In this document: positions 9,341 through 20,870 of the stretch, piece by piece
How the letters are laid out: each line of letters begins with the position of its first letter
Position numbering within the stretch: the stretch's first letter is position 1
The notes under the pieces: model-generated
What the model was told of the DNA's origin: nothing
The model's input: the letters and a program-made list of their open reading frames with translations, nothing else
The model's database searches: none
Made by a program: the position numbers and the translations under genes
NCBI GenBank assembly: GCA_947095585.1
Contig: OX352761.1
Location: forward strand, 84,311,919 to 84,375,918
Length of the DNA stretch: 64,000 bases
Direction of reading: 5' to 3'
Source: Nephrocerus scutellatus
Taxonomy: Eukaryota; Arthropoda; Insecta; Diptera; Pipunculidae

Positions 9341-10379
9341 TTGCCGGGTTCGGTATTTTTACATTATGAAATGAATTCACATTTTGAAATTCATTTCACA
9401 AATATTAGCGGCATTAAAAGTAATTTCAACTCGATCGTAGCACATCTTGACGCGAATAAACCGGCGGTTCTAAGTTTATGTGAAGCGCAGGCCTCTTATA
9501 TGGGTACCCGAAATGATTTTTATTCTCCGGGGTATTCTCTTCTCTACTATTTGGTTCCACATCGTGGGGTTATTTTATTTATTCGTGATGACATCTGTTT
9601 TAGTATACCTAAATTTATTATTCCAAACTGTAATCCCATGTTCAATACGATATGGATTGAAATTAAAATTTCAAACCATTCGATGTTTATTTGTTCCCTT
9701 TATCGTAGTCCTAATTTGTCACCTGATGACATTAAAAATGAGTTTAATTACTTATCAGAAACTATAGACAAAATTTACCAATCCTCACCATTCTCAGAAT
9801 TGGTTTTCTTGGGCGATTTTAATGTACACAATGATTCATGGTTGACATATTCGAATTGTAGAGATAGTTCTGGTGAAACCGCAGAACTATTTTCAAATAT
9901 TAATCTTCTCAACGAGTTGATAAGCCAACTAGGTATCCCGATACTTCTGGTCAATCACCTCACCTTTTAGATTTATTTTAATTACTATGCCAGAGAAATA
10001 TTCAATTGATGTATCTGCTCCATTAGGACTTTCTGATCATGCTTTGGTAGTATCCAAATTTTTAATAACACCAGCCATTATAGAGCCTACTCATAAAAGG
10101 CTACTCTGGCACTATAAAAATACTAACTGGGATCACCTGAACCAATTGTATAGCTCATTTGATTGGTCAACCTGCTTTTCCAGCAATAATGCTGATGAAG
10201 CATCACAACTTATCACGTCAACCATTGTGCTAGGAATGAAACATTGCATTCCTTCTTCATTTAAAAAAACAATACTCGTAAGAATAAATGGTTTAACAAA
10301 AATTGCAGGTCAGCAGTCGAATGTAAAAAAGCAGCCCATTTGGAATACGTTAATTGCACTTCTGGAGAAAACCTTGTAA
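9341..10379 (+). pseudogene. LINE-X1 endonuclease domain
   Basis: This is the apurinic/apyrimidinic-type endonuclease that nicks the target for reverse transcription. It shows ISGIKSNFNSIVAHL, LSLCEAQ (catalytic Glu region), LVFLGDFNVHNDSWL (Asp/Asn of the active site) and, after a frameshift near 9975, GLSDHALV (SDH motif). The first block runs 9341-9970, the second 9987-10379. A matching but differently damaged copy is on the minus strand at 47683-48425. Confidence 0.85.
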
Positions 10380-10688
10380 AGTTTCGAATAGCTAGAAACA
10401 GATCTAACGCTATATTGGAAATACCAAAGTAATACATGACCTTAAGATTCGAGATAGCAAGCGAAAAGTTTTAGATTCTGATTCAAACAGTCGAAGCTTT
10501 TGGTCGTTTGCTGCATTGGTTAAAAGACACTTGCAGACAATACTTCGTCTATTCCTTCTTTATTTCATAATGGTTTTATTTTAGAATTGATATTGAAAAG
10601 CTAATCTCTTAGCTTCTCATTTCGCTGGTGCACTACCCTTCCTTTAACTAACTAAAGTCCCCCAATTGTCCCGAATCAAGGCCCAGGT

Positions 10689-12030
10689 ATGTCTAAAATC
10701 TATTTCCGGCCACGGGTTGTATCAAAGATTCTTAAAGAACTTGACCCCAATAAAGCGACTGGCCCCGACGATATTCCGCCATTATTATTGAAAAGATGTC
10801 ATCATATCTTGGCCAAACCGCTTAGCAAATTGTTTTATCTCTCAATGAAGTCAAGTGTTTTTCCATCAATTTGGAAAATAGCAAATATTCAACCCGTTCC
10901 AAAAAAAAGGTGATAATTCAGCACCTTCGAACTACCGTCCTATTGCTTTGTTGTCGGTTCTATCGAAGGTAATGTACGTGCATAACTCATTGGGAGCAAA
11001 GCATTGAAAACCTAGGTGAATCAAGCGTTATTTCCTTAGATATTTCTAAAGCTTTTGATAGAGTATGGCATGATTGTCTTATTAATAAGATTCGTGCGCT
11101 GAACTTACACTCCTCTCTCATTGCATGGATTGAGGATTACTTATGGAACCGTAAAATAAAAGTTGTATTAAATGGTATATCTTGTGATATCCATTCATTT
11201 GCTGGTGATACAACACTATCGGCTTCCATTGAGTTTGTCAGTAAAAAAAATGCAATTCTCGCTTGAATGGTTCGCGTGAATTAATGAATTTGACTATTTT
11301 GTCAAATATTCAAGTCATTCTCGATTTGGGCATTTCTAATAGAGTAGAATTTAATCCAAATAAATTCCGGTATTTTCTTTTTTCTCAGAAGACAATTCAA
11401 CATTACGTTCCACCTGTTATTAATGGTTCCCCTATTGCGAGATCAGATTCAGTTAAGTTGTTAGGGTTAAAAGTATCAAGTGATCATTCCTGGAAGGAAC
11501 ATATTTATGAAATTTCAAAAAGAGCTAGCCAATGTTTGGGCTTCATAAGACGTTGTAACTTCTACTTCACTCCATCCGAAGTATTAAGATTATATAAATC
11601 TTATGTTAGACCAATTTTAGAATTTAATTCATTTGTGTGGGGTGGGGCTCCAAGATCGCATTTTGTTTATCTTGATGGAATTCAGAATAGAGTTATCCGT
11701 TTGATAAACGAGGTAACCATTATTTCGTCTCTTAATACTTTGGAGCACACACGAAATGTAGGAGCTTTAAATGTTTTCTACAAATTTTACTACGGTAGAT
11801 GTGCTTTAGAAACCCATTCTCTAGTTCCAGGTCCTTTTGTCAGCAACGTAAATACTCGTTTAAGGTCCAATCAACATAGATTTGCCTTAAAACTTTTTTC
11901 ATGTAGAGCCCAACACTTTAAATCCTCCTTTTTTCCTAGAGTCTCTTCGATGTGGAATCAATTCGTCGATCCCGTGTTTCCCGATTCTTATAATCTGCAG
12001 GCCTTCAAATTAGCCGTTCTGAGAAAATAA
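10689..12030 (+). pseudogene. LINE-X1 reverse transcriptase and C-terminus
   Basis: The fingers region has PNKATGPDDIPPLLLKR and IWKIANIQPVPKK, then a frameshift. Next comes LDISKAFDRVWHDCL (RT motif A, first catalytic Asp) near 11035-11080. The GVPQGSVL block (motif B) is missing: the sequence jumps from VVLNGISCD to HSFAGDTTLS, where FADD of motif C has become FAGD, so a catalytic Asp is lost. The C-terminal part (11263-12030, 255 residues) is open and includes YKSYVRPILEFNSFVWGG. The stop is at 12028-12030, followed by a short 3' UTR. Confidence 0.87.
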
Positions 12031-12188
12031 ATTGAAACCGGCTACAAACGTGAGGAATGTGATAAATATTGTAAATCACATTCTTTCGATTTTTATTTTA
12101 TTTTGAATTTAATAAAGGGCTTAGCCCAACTTATTGCCGTGACGCAAGTCATTCAGGGAGTCCTCCCTTGGCAATGAGTCTCTATATT

Positions 12189-12372
12189 TGTTATGTATTG
12201 GAGAACATGCGCATCAACATGCTAGAGAACATGCGCATCCACGTATTATGTATTGCGTATGTTCAATGTTATTATAGATCGAATAAAGTCAGTCTTGTTG
12301 TAGACATCGTATGATCGAGTCATCTTCTCTTTTACTTTGCATTACACAATTTCACTATTGCAGAACACAACA
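12189..12372 (+). repeat. Gypsy1 5' LTR
   Basis: The LTR begins TGTTATGTATTGG and ends AACACAACA, i.e. TGTT...AACA. It contains two copies of GAGAACATGCGCATC (12201-12215 and 12225-12239), each with the palindrome ATGCGCAT. It matches the 3' LTR copies at 19662, 24615 and 29584, which are about 60 bp longer through an internal duplication. Confidence 0.85.
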
Positions 12373-12374
12373 AT

Positions 12375-12385
12375 AGGCGCAGTCG
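12375..12385 (+). promoter_or_regulatory. Primer-binding site of Gypsy1
   Basis: AGGCGCAGTCG lies two bases after the 5' LTR. GGCGCAGTCG resembles the serine-tRNA primer site reported for Mag and 17.6/297-type elements. The first base (A rather than T) differs from the usual TGG start. Confidence 0.55.
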
Positions 12386-12521
12386 TAATATTACTAGTAA
12401 TATTACTAAGTAAAATATCACGTTGTGTTACGAATAATAATTTTTGCAAATATTATAACTTGTGGGTAATTAATTACAAAAATAAGCAAAACAAAAACTA
12501 TTGTAAAAAAAAAAAAAAAAC

Positions 12522-12960
12522 GATTGGACATCATACATGTCGCGTTTCGGGCTGTACCTTATGGGCAATGAGATCCAGGGAGAAAATCGTCAGAGTGCCA
12601 TATTTTTAACAATGCGTGGACCTAATTTATATGATCTCTTTGTCTCATTGGCATCACCAAAAGAGGTAAGCAAATTGAAATTTCCCGAAATCATCCATCC
12701 ATCCATCCGAAATTGCGGCATTCTACAAATTTTTTAAACGTGATCAACAACCGGACGAATGTTTTGCTGCTTATGTTGCTGAGTTACGTCGTTTATCCAT
12801 CGATTGTAATTTTGGGAATTTATTGGACCGCATGTTGCGAGATCGATTAGTTGGTGGTTTGCGTGACGGAGGATTACAGAGGTCACTACTGACTGATATC
12901 ACACTGACCTTGCAGAAAGTAATCGACCAGTCAAGTTCCGCGGAAGCAGCGTCATTTTCA
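12522..12960 (+). pseudogene. Gypsy1 gag capsid region
   Basis: The start is missing; the frame enters at DWTSYMSRFGLYLMGNE. It continues with FLTMRGPNLYDLFVSLASPK and, after a frame change near 12720, FYKFFKRDQQPDECFAAYVA and LRRLSIDCNFGNLLDRMLRD, ending at about 12955. These are capsid-like gag motifs of Mag elements (the virion structural protein that packages RNA). At least two frameshifts are present and a run of A (12505-12520) sits where the N-terminus should begin. Confidence 0.75.
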
Positions 12961-12961
12961 A

Positions 12962-13792
12962 ATGGAAATTCGACATCCAGATAAAATTCAATGGATCAAC
13001 CAATACCAGCAAAAATCATCAAGAGAGTTTGCACAAACTAAGCCGCACAGTAGTTTTCCAAATCATCAACAACCACAGTGTAACGGATGTGGGGGATGTC
13101 ACGCAAGGTCATCTTGTCCATATGCTAATACCACATGTTCAAACTGTGGGGTAAAGGGGCATTTACAACGAGTGTGCCGATCGTCGTCTACAAAACCATC
13201 TTCGTTAGTACAGCGAGGCAACCGTCGCTCGCACCGTACGAAATCGTCGGTCAATCTCATTCTTCCTCTAGTTAACCTTAAAAAGAAAACGAAGATTGAA
13301 ATTAATCACAACCAATGTGAATTCGAGATCGATTCTGGGTCTAATTACTCAATCATCTCATCTCGAACATTTGAATCAATATATCCCACATCACGACCAG
13401 AGATCTACACCTGTGATTTGCAATTGGTCGATTTCCAGCGCAACGAAATTCCAATCAAAGGATTCGTCGACGTTGATGTCATCTTTAATGGCGCAGAAAT
13501 CGAAAATCTTCCTCTTGTGATTGTGGAGGGTCATCGAGCTAGTGTACTTGGCTATAATTGGTTTGCACCGCTCGGAATCTGTCTACAAGGTGTTAATCTT
13601 ACAGAGACGAAGTCAACCGTCGATGACGTCATCAATAAGTACGACCATCTATTCTCTAGTGAGTGGGTCAGTTCCAAGGTCAACTCGTATCCCTGCAAAT
13701 CGACGACACGGTTCATCCAGTTAGATTATCGCCGCGCCGAGTTCCTCTGGCTGCAAGAGAATGGTGGCAGCAGAGCTCGATTGACTCATTGA
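12962..13792 (+). pseudogene. Gypsy1 nucleocapsid and aspartic protease
   Basis: A 276-codon open stretch encodes a Cys-rich region with CNGCGGCHARSSCPYA followed by CSNCGVKGHLQRVC, a CX2CX4HX4C zinc knuckle that binds RNA. The protease follows with FEIDSGSNYSIIS (active site D-S-G) and VLGYNWFAPLGI, the second conserved segment. The reading frame is lost close to the RT start (13760-13800), where [17 protein letters not shown] begins in another frame. The starting ATG is probably internal. Confidence 0.85.
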
Positions 13793-13805
13793 ACAAGGGA
13801 TTTTA

Positions 13806-14566
13806 GTGCCAGTGGAGTATTCAGACTGGGCTACTCCGATCGTTCCCGTGCATAAAAGTGACGGATCAATCAGGATCTGTGGTGACTACAAGTCAACTCT
13901 GAATAAAGCTTTGAAACCTCATTGTTTTCAAATTCCGGCCATCAGCACTCTGTTATCGTCACTCGCAGGAGGTAAAGTCTTTGCCAAGCTAGACTTGGCT
14001 CAGGCATATCAACAATTGTGTGTCGATGAAAAATCCTCTTTTTTACAGACGATTATAACTCACAAGGGTGTATTTCGAGTTACGAGATTGCAATTCGGAA
14101 TATCATCCGCACCTGGCATTTTCCAGAACATAATCGAAAATTTATTGAGAGGAGTTTCGGGTGTCGTTCCATATTTCGATGATATCGTAATTACTGGACC
14201 GAATGAGCAGGAGCTAGCCATTCGTCTCGATGAAGTTCTGATGAGATTCGATAAGTATGGTCTTCGTTTACGCAAGGATAAGTGCAAGTTTGGAGTCTCG
14301 ACCGTAAATTTTCTCGGTTTCAAGAAAAAGAAAAAGTTGAAGCTATAAGAAATGCTCCAGTACCGTGCGACAAGAAGCAATTACAGGCCTTTTTGGGACT
14401 TTTAAATTTTTATCACTCATTCCTCCCCCAAAAAGCTTCTATAGCAGAGCCATTGCATCGTCTGCTTGACAAAAATTCAAAATGGAAGTGGGAAGAAAAG
14501 CACAAAAAAGCATTTGACAAATTGAAGGATCTGGTGTCATCCGATAGTGTATTGATACATTACTAA
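13806..14566 (+). pseudogene. Gypsy1 reverse transcriptase
   Basis: RT of the Mag type: [31 protein letters not shown] (motif A), [13 protein letters not shown] (motif B) and [12 protein letters not shown] (motif C, Y-F-D-D) within 13806-14348. After a deletion and frame change at a K-rich run near 14325, the connection domain resumes with LQAFLGLLNFYHSFLPQKAS and KWKWEEKHKKAFDKLKDL until DSVLIHY (14566). The catalytic residues are intact but the frame is broken. LINE-X2 enters directly after. Confidence 0.88.
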
Positions 14567-14579
14567 TTAAGACTTCCTT

Positions 14580-15646
14580 TTTTTTTTTGTTTGTTTAAAC
14601 GACTCATTGCCAAGGGATAAGACCCTGAATGACTTTCGTCATGGCAATAAGTTGGGCTATACACTTTATTAAAATTAAAAATTAAAAAATTTGAAGGAAT
14701 GTGATTTACATTATAATACATTCCTCACGTTTGTAGCCGGATTCAATTTATTTTCTCAGAATTATCTCTGATTCATTAAAAAAAACCAATACGAGAAAAA
14801 ACGAACACGAAACTAAAACGACGCGAGTCCAAATACTTTTATTAATGAATCATGGTCAGGGAAAACTACAAAAAACCTTGACCAAGAAAATATTACAAAA
14901 TAAACAACAAATATTATAAATAATACAAGAAATTATAATTTTTTATATAAAATAATCTTATCCTCTAATGAACACTACGGTCGTCCTTCAGGAAGTTGTT
15001 TACAGCTATTTTGAAGGCCTGTAAATTATAAGATTCGGGAAATACGGACAAAAGGACCTGGGAATAGAGAACGGGTTTCTGAAGAACATCTAACGTTGTA
15101 AAATTTGTAGAAAACAGATAAAGCTCCAACATAACGTCTATGCTCCAAAGAATCAAGAGATGAAGTAATTGTTACATCGTTTATCAAACGGATAACTCTA
15201 TTTTGAATTCCATCAATATGAACCAAATGCGATCTTGGAGCCCCACCCCACACAAATGAATTAAATTCTAAAATTGGTCTAACATAAGATTTATATAATC
15301 TTAATACTTCAGAGGGGCTGAAGTAAAAATTACAACGTCTTATAAAGCCCAAGCATTGGCTCGCTCTTTTTGAGATTTCATAAATATGTTCCTTCCAGGA
15401 AAGTTCACTAGAAATTTTTTCAAACCTAACATCTTAAGTGTAACTGATCTCGCAATAGTGGCACCATTAATTACTGGTGCTACCTAATGTTGAATTGCCT
15501 TTTGAGAAAAAAGACAAGCCTGGAATTTATTTGGGTTAAATTCCACCCTATTAGATCTGCCCCAATCAAGAATAACTTGAATGTTCGACAGAATTGTCGA
15601 ATTCATTAATTCACGCGAACCAATCAAGCGAGAATTGCATTCTTTT
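14580..15646 (-). mobile_element. LINE-X2, 5'-truncated, in Gypsy1 RNase H
   Basis: The 3' end (poly-T on the plus strand at 14576-14590, then GACTCATTGCCAAGGG) matches X1 and X3. The minus strand encodes the C-terminal domain with LGFIRRCNFYFSPSEVLRLY and YKSYVRPILEFNSFVWGG (15352-15026). The block SRELMNSTILSNIQVILDWG lies further upstream, with a frame break between. Gypsy1 is interrupted between the codons for DSVLIHY and DASPYGIGAV. It is about 1.07 kb long, so only the last third of a full element was inserted. There is also a deletion near 15050, where the last coding part is shortened. Confidence 0.87.
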
Positions 15647-16688
15647 TGACGCATCACCATATGGTATTGGAGCCGTAAATTAAACGATGGATCGGAAAGG
15701 CTAATCTCGTTTTATTCAAAAACCTTATCGAAAGCAGAGAGAAATTATGCTCAAATCGATCGTGAGGCTGTAGCAATCATTTCCGGAGTAAAAAAAATTT
15801 CCCGAGTTCGTATACGGAAGACATTTCACCATCGTCACGGATCATCGCCCGTTATTAGGCTTATTCAACCACAATAAGCAAATTCCAACAGTGATGTCAG
15901 CACAGATGTTGATACGTCGCATTTTCCTCAATGCCTACGACTACGATATAATTTACCGTTCAGGGTCAAATATGGCTAACGCTGATTGTCTTAGCCGCCT
16001 ACCAATCAAAACACCAGAAGAGGAGCAAATCGAAGATATTCTTATGATAGAAGATGTTTCATCACCAGTTCTTGATGCGAACGAAATATCAAGGATGACG
16101 TCGAAAAATGCCGATTTGTCCAAAGTAAAAAGCTGGGCGTTAAGGAAGTGGCTGGATTATTTATATCGGACGGATGGACTTTTTCCGTATTTCATTCGCC
16201 GCAACGAGATATCGTGTCTACAAGGCTGTTTACTTTGGGGAAATAGGACCATCATTCCATCTGCGGGACAAACCGAACGGATGGTTCGTACAGCTAAGGA
16301 TTTCTTAAAGAAATTCAGGTCAAAAGATGATTTGGAGACCACTCTGGCCCGATTTTGGTTTAGCCAACATATCACACCGTCTACGGCAACCAATAAATCA
16401 CCTGCTGAGCTTCTATACAATAGACAACTGAAAAACTACCTCGACAATATTCATCCACATTCAATACCACTGCCATCACCAGCGATGGATAACCTACATG
16501 TCAGACGATCATTCGAGACCGGGCCATCAGTTTGGATTCGTAATTATGCAAGGGGAGCGAGGTGGATTCCAGCCATCATTATCAAATAAACTGGACCAAT
16601 TTCATACAATGTACGTGTGGGCTCCGAACAAGTAATGAAGAGACATATTGATCAAATTCGTCGTCGGGAATTTGATGAAACATCGTAC
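15646..16688 (+). pseudogene. Gypsy1 RNase H and integrase C-terminus
   Basis: DASPYGIGAV (15648) begins RNase H, which continues through several frameshifts to TIVTDHRPLLGLFN and SNMANADCLSRLPIK (15891 onward, open to 16589). The integrase zinc finger and catalytic core are missing: IIPSA near 16255 is followed directly by GQTERMVRTAKDFLKKF, which in intact elements lies after the catalytic Glu. The integrase tail VRRSFETGPSVWIRNYARG is followed by a stop at 16587-16589. It then continues in frame as VGSEQVMKRHIDQI to about 16688, where LINE-Y enters. Confidence 0.85.
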
Positions 16689-16696
16689 GCCGAATC

Positions 16697-19460
16697 AACG
16701 TGGTCGATAACGCAGATTTAAGAATTATTTACATAAACATTCGAAGTATGAGAAATAAACTGGACAATATAGAAACTTTTCTTGATGCTATAAAGTTTAA
16801 TATCGATATTTTAATCTTAACAGAAATTTGGATAGAGAAAGGCGACAATAAATTTGATAATTTAAATCAATTCAATGGTTTCTACTCGAATAGAATAGGT
16901 GGTTATGGTGGAGTAGCAATTTTTGTAAGACCAAACATAAGAGTCGCTAAAATATTTGTGGAAGATAATGACTTTTGTCAAGCATTAGGCATAAAAATCG
17001 TCGACAGTAACATTAACGTTATCGGTCTGTACCCTTCAAAGGAATACAAACGTAACATAATCTTTGGGGATTTTAATATTAATTTATTAGACCATCAAGA
17101 TCAAGATGTAACAAATCACACACAATTGGTGAACTCATATGGTCATCTGTTTATAAACAAACGAACGACTGAATATTCCACTCGATATAGTAATGGAATT
17201 GGTACAATAATTGACCATATCATAACTGATTTGTTAGGGTACAAATATAATATGAATATTTCGGACACTTCATTATCTGACCACAAACAAATACTTTTAC
17301 AAGTGAGCAAACTAGCAATCCCACGACAATCGCAAGAAATTATATTCAAAGTTTTAGACTATGATAACTTGTTCAGAGATGATTCCTGGGTTCGAATTTG
17401 TAGTTCAGAAAATCTAGATGATTTCTGTAGTGGTTTGAAACGCTTAGTATTGAATAGCACACGTATTATAACAAAAAAAGTTAAACCGAGTGGCGCTTCT
17501 TGGATCACCTCTGAAATAAAGGGCTTGATTAAAGAACGAGAAAAATTCTTCAAGTTAAAAAATAAATTTATTAGCGATCAATTCTTGGCTAGTAAACATA
17601 AAGCACTTAATGCCCTGGTAGCTTTAAAAATTAAAAAGGCAAAACGTGAAAAAGCCTTTAGTTGTATTAATAAATAAATAAATATAAATAAACCCAAGGA
17701 ACTTTGGAAACATTTAAATGAACTTATTTACAATAGAATAAGACATACTAAAAAAACTATAACTTGTTTTAAAGTTGGGAATATATTAGTAAATGAAGAA
17801 AAAGCAATTGCAGATCACTTCAACGATTATTTTGCAAGTGTAACGAGTATTATTGCGAGAAATTTCAATCACCCTGGTGAAAACGATTTTAATTATGTAT
17901 CATATATAATCTCTTATCCCTTCGAACTGTGGCCAACAAACGATTATGAAGTGGAACAGGCAATATTAAGTTTAAATTTAAATGCAGCCATTGGTAATGA
18001 TAATAACTATCTCTACAAAAGTATTGCAGTACACTGTTAACTATATCAGTCCACTCCTTGCAAAATTCATAAATGAAGCCTTTAATAGTGGAATCTTTCC
18101 TGATTGTAATAAGACTGCAAACATTATTCCTATTTATAAAAGCGGAGATGAAACAGATGTCTCAAACTATAGACCGATATCAATATTAACTGCTATATCT
18201 AAAGTTTATGAAAAGGTTATACTTACTCGAGTAAGCCAATTTTTAACCTCTAACAGTATCATTAGTAACCATCAATTTGGTTTCACCTTGGGCTCTAACA
18301 CTACGGCGGCGTGCTTAAATTTTACAGATTATATGAGCACAAATATAGATAAAAAATTATTTTGTGGCTGCCTGTTCTTAGATCTAAGTAAAGCTTTTGA
18401 TACTGTTAACCCATACATTCTTTTGTTAAAATTATCCAAACTAGGCTTTACTCACAACCAAATAAAGTTGTTTGAGACTTATTTATCCAACAGGCGTCAA
18501 TTTGTGAAAGTTAACGATAGTGTTAGTTCAGAAAAAATTACGAATTAAGGAGTTCCACAAGGCTCTATCTTAGGCCCCGTTCTCTTCAATGTATACATTA
18601 ACGATATAACTTTCATTAAACTTGAAGGGAAAATTCAATTATATGCCGATGATTGTCTGATAATGTACTCTGCAGAATCGCTAGAAGAATTGCTCATAAA
18701 AATTCAAAATGATTTACAAAAATTGAAACATTGGCTTAATATAAACCATTTAACGCTGAATCATACTTTTTGCAAAAACGAGTTCTCAAAAACATTATAA
18801 ACGTTCCAGTAAGGTACCCAACTAAGAAACTTTTTGATGAGTTTCAATCACTAAGATTTTTAATTGAGAGAGAGCTTCTAATTTTGATAAATAAAATACA
18901 TAATAGCCAAATCAAACACAATTTTGATTTGATCAAAGCTCAAGATCAGCATGACTATAATACAAGAAGAAAATCAAATTTTGTTGTTAATTATTTCAGA
19001 ACAAAGGCATCAAATAATAATATATTGTATCGAGGACTCTTGAAATATAATACTCTTCCTTCGGAGCTTAAGAATATTACAAACTCAACAAAATTTAAAA
19101 TGAAAATAACTGAATACCTTAAAACGTACGAAAATTGTGAATTGCTAAAATAAGGAAAATTGGATATTAAAAATTCACTTTGCGAAAGTGACAAGAAATT
19201 GAATCGTGTAACTTATTAAATAACATTGTCTTTTGTATAAATACATATATTTTTAAAATTAAATTTATCATTGTTAAAATGAAGTTTAAGTATATAGCTA
19301 AGCCGTTAGCATATACTACTAAAAAGTTGCGTTATAACCTTATAAGGTTCGAGAAACTGACTAAATTGTTAAACCTATTATATTTAATCTAGTAAAATTT
19401 GTGGTCTAAATAAAATAAAGAAAAAAAAGAAAAAAAAAAAAGAAAAAAAAAACTATTGAC
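16697..19460 (+). mobile_element. LINE-Y1, internally deleted copy
   Basis: Its 5' edge is at about 16694-16700 inside the Gypsy1 pol tail and its 3' end is an A-rich tract (19418-19452). ATCAACG at 16694 and ATCAAAG at 19461 (ATCAACG in unit 2, 24407-24413) may be the target duplication. It carries two deletions compared with Y3. All three Y copies share the same truncated 5' end because they are tandem copies of one insertion. Confidence 0.85.
16700..19153 (+). pseudogene. LINE-Y1 endonuclease-reverse transcriptase
   Basis: The first 325 codons (16700-17677) are open and contain ILTEIW, IIFGDFNINLL and SDHKQILL (endonuclease), with an in-frame 48-bp loss after NVIGLY. A stop follows after ACINK-like sequence. 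RT motifs FLDLSKAFDTVNPYI and GVPQGSILGPVLF remain, separated by a stop (18546-18548). YADDCLIMYSAE is present. About 325 bp are deleted near 18766, joining the YADD region to the C-terminal domain (18770-19153). Confidence 0.88.
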
Positions 19461-19661
19461 ATCAAAGACAAACATCTAAAAATACCAGATCATGAATCAC
19501 CAAATTAATATGTCAACTTTTTCTTTGACCCCTTTACAAGAACAAGAACTACCTACGAGTTCTCCAGGGACACATCATCGAAATGACGCCTGGCAACCGC
19601 TTCGTCGTTCGTCGCGTCAAAAAATGTTCCTGATTTTTTTTTGTGCTGGGCGTTAAAGGGG

Positions 19662-19904
19662 GTTTTGTATTGGAGAACATGCGCATCAACATGCTAGAGA
19701 ACATGCGCATCAACGTATTATGTATTGTGTATGTTCACATCGCATGTTATGTATTGGAGAACATGCGCATCAACGTATTATGTATTGTGTATGTTCACTG
19801 TTATTATAGATCGAATAAAGTCAGTCTTGTTGTAGACATCGTATGATCGAGTCATCTTCTCTTTTACTTTGCATAACACAATTTCACTATTGCAAAACAC
19901 AACA
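19662..19904 (+). repeat. Gypsy1 3' LTR, unit 1
   Basis: Similar to the 5' LTR but with an extra block of about 60 bp containing a third GAGAACATGCGCATC. The first base pair is altered (GT rather than TG). A purine-rich AAAGGGGG lies just upstream and would be the polypurine tract. Confidence 0.8.
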
Positions 19905-19929
19905 ATCTATATATAAAAAAAATAAAACA

Positions 19930-20740
19930 AAGTGAAGAGTTAAAAAAAGATTTAAATTCTCAAATTGATCGGCAAAGTGAACAATAGCAGTAACAGAGTC
20001 AAGAGAATAAACAGATGAATCTAGAATTGAGTTCCAAGCTAAAAGAGAAGTTGGACCAGCAGAAGGAAGATTTCAATTTTCAAATTAGTGACAAATTGGA
20101 GCAGCAAAGCGAAAAGCGGAAGAAAGAATTGGACCAACAAAATCAGCAGTTAAATTCCAAATTGACCGATAAGTTTGAACAGCAAATTCAACAATCGCAG
20201 AAACAAAGCCGAGAACGAATTAAATTCCAAATTCGATAAACAAAATCAGAAGCTGGAAAACTTAAGAGGTGAAATGAGTGATATTCAAGAAACGCTCAAG
20301 GGAGAAATTAATGGGGTTCAATCAACGCTAAAAGGTGAAATGAGTGGAATTCAAATATCGCTTAAAAGTGAGATAAATAGAATTCATGAAGAAGTGAGTG
20401 GTCTGGAAGGAAATATTAAAGAGTGCGGGGAGAACAAAGTCAAGAATTGGAACGGATTGGCTTTGAGGACAACAGCTAGAGGAAAATCAATGAATAAAGT
20501 ATTGGCATCGGCTTTAGAATACGAACAGCTAGAGCCAGTTTGTCTACTGAGTTGGTTAGATTGCGCTAGCTGGAAACAGAGGACATTACACAAATAAAAG
20601 CTCTTATTAAAGAGGAAATATGAAAAGTTAACTGGAAGCCTTCAGAACGACGGACACCCAACATCTTGTTCCCGTCCAAAATGCTCTAGATGCCAGAAAG
20701 CTGGACATTTCATCCGCAACTGTAAGGAACCAAGACCAGT
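19930..20740 (+). pseudogene. Gypsy2 gag (coiled coil and zinc knuckle), unit 1
   Basis: The frame reads EELKKDLNSQIDRQSEQ, a stop, and then long Glu/Lys/Gln heptad-like sequence (20015-20239), followed in another frame by LRGEMSDIQETLKGEI repeats (20240-20597). Both are typical of coiled-coil capsid proteins of 412/mdg1-type elements. A zinc knuckle CSRCQKAGHFIRNC (CX2CX4HX4C) is encoded at 20682-20723. Several frameshifts and stops are present. The N-terminal part may be the SAP frame at 8524. Confidence 0.75.
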
Positions 20741-20870
20741 ACAAGCCTGTGAATCGTGTTAAGAGGCCCGAAAATTTACGGCAGATAGGTGCATCACAGA
20801 TGAATGAGGTGCAGCAGCCAGCTTACCTCCTAGGTGCAAAACAGGAAAACTAAGTTACACCAGCTTTACG

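Larger units (their letters stand above)
8850..12188 (+). mobile_element. LINE-X1, Jockey/CR1-type non-LTR retrotransposon
   Basis: The 5' sequence (8890-8960, CAAGTTGTGTGTTATATCC and what follows) matches the 5' part of X3 near 48985 in reverse, and the 3' end (CTTGGCAATGAGTC) matches the 3' ends of X2 and X3. Coding runs from endonuclease to reverse transcriptase with frameshifts and internal deletions. The A-rich tail seems to continue at 19905-19925 (CTATATATAAAAAAAATAA) after the Gypsy1 insertion. No clear ORF1 is present, so this is a deleted copy. Confidence 0.8.
12189..19904 (+). mobile_element. Gypsy1: Mag-like LTR retrotransposon with insertions
   Basis: A 184-bp 5' LTR (TGTTATG...AACACAACA) is followed by a primer-binding-like AGGCGCAGTCG. 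Then come gag with two Cys-rich knuckles, protease, RT with YFDD, RNase H, and a C-terminal pol tail PLRRSSRQ just before the 3' LTR (19662-19904). LINE-X2 interrupts RNase H and LINE-Y interrupts the pol tail. The integrase core is deleted. The short LTR, serine-tRNA-like primer site and single-frame layout fit the Mag clade. The bases next to the LTRs (ATATT at 12184-12188; ATATA in the tandem copies of the right flank, ATCTA at 19905) suggest a 5-bp duplication with one change. Confidence 0.8.

Noticed and set aside
19643..19846. Small protein with repeated LENMRIN-like sequence
   Set aside because: The frame coincides with the repeated GAGAACATGCGCATC block of the LTR; no sign of a real protein.
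20015..20597. A host coiled-coil gene
   Set aside because: It appears in three tandem units next to LTRs and is followed by a zinc knuckle and D-S-G protease, so it is retroelement gag.
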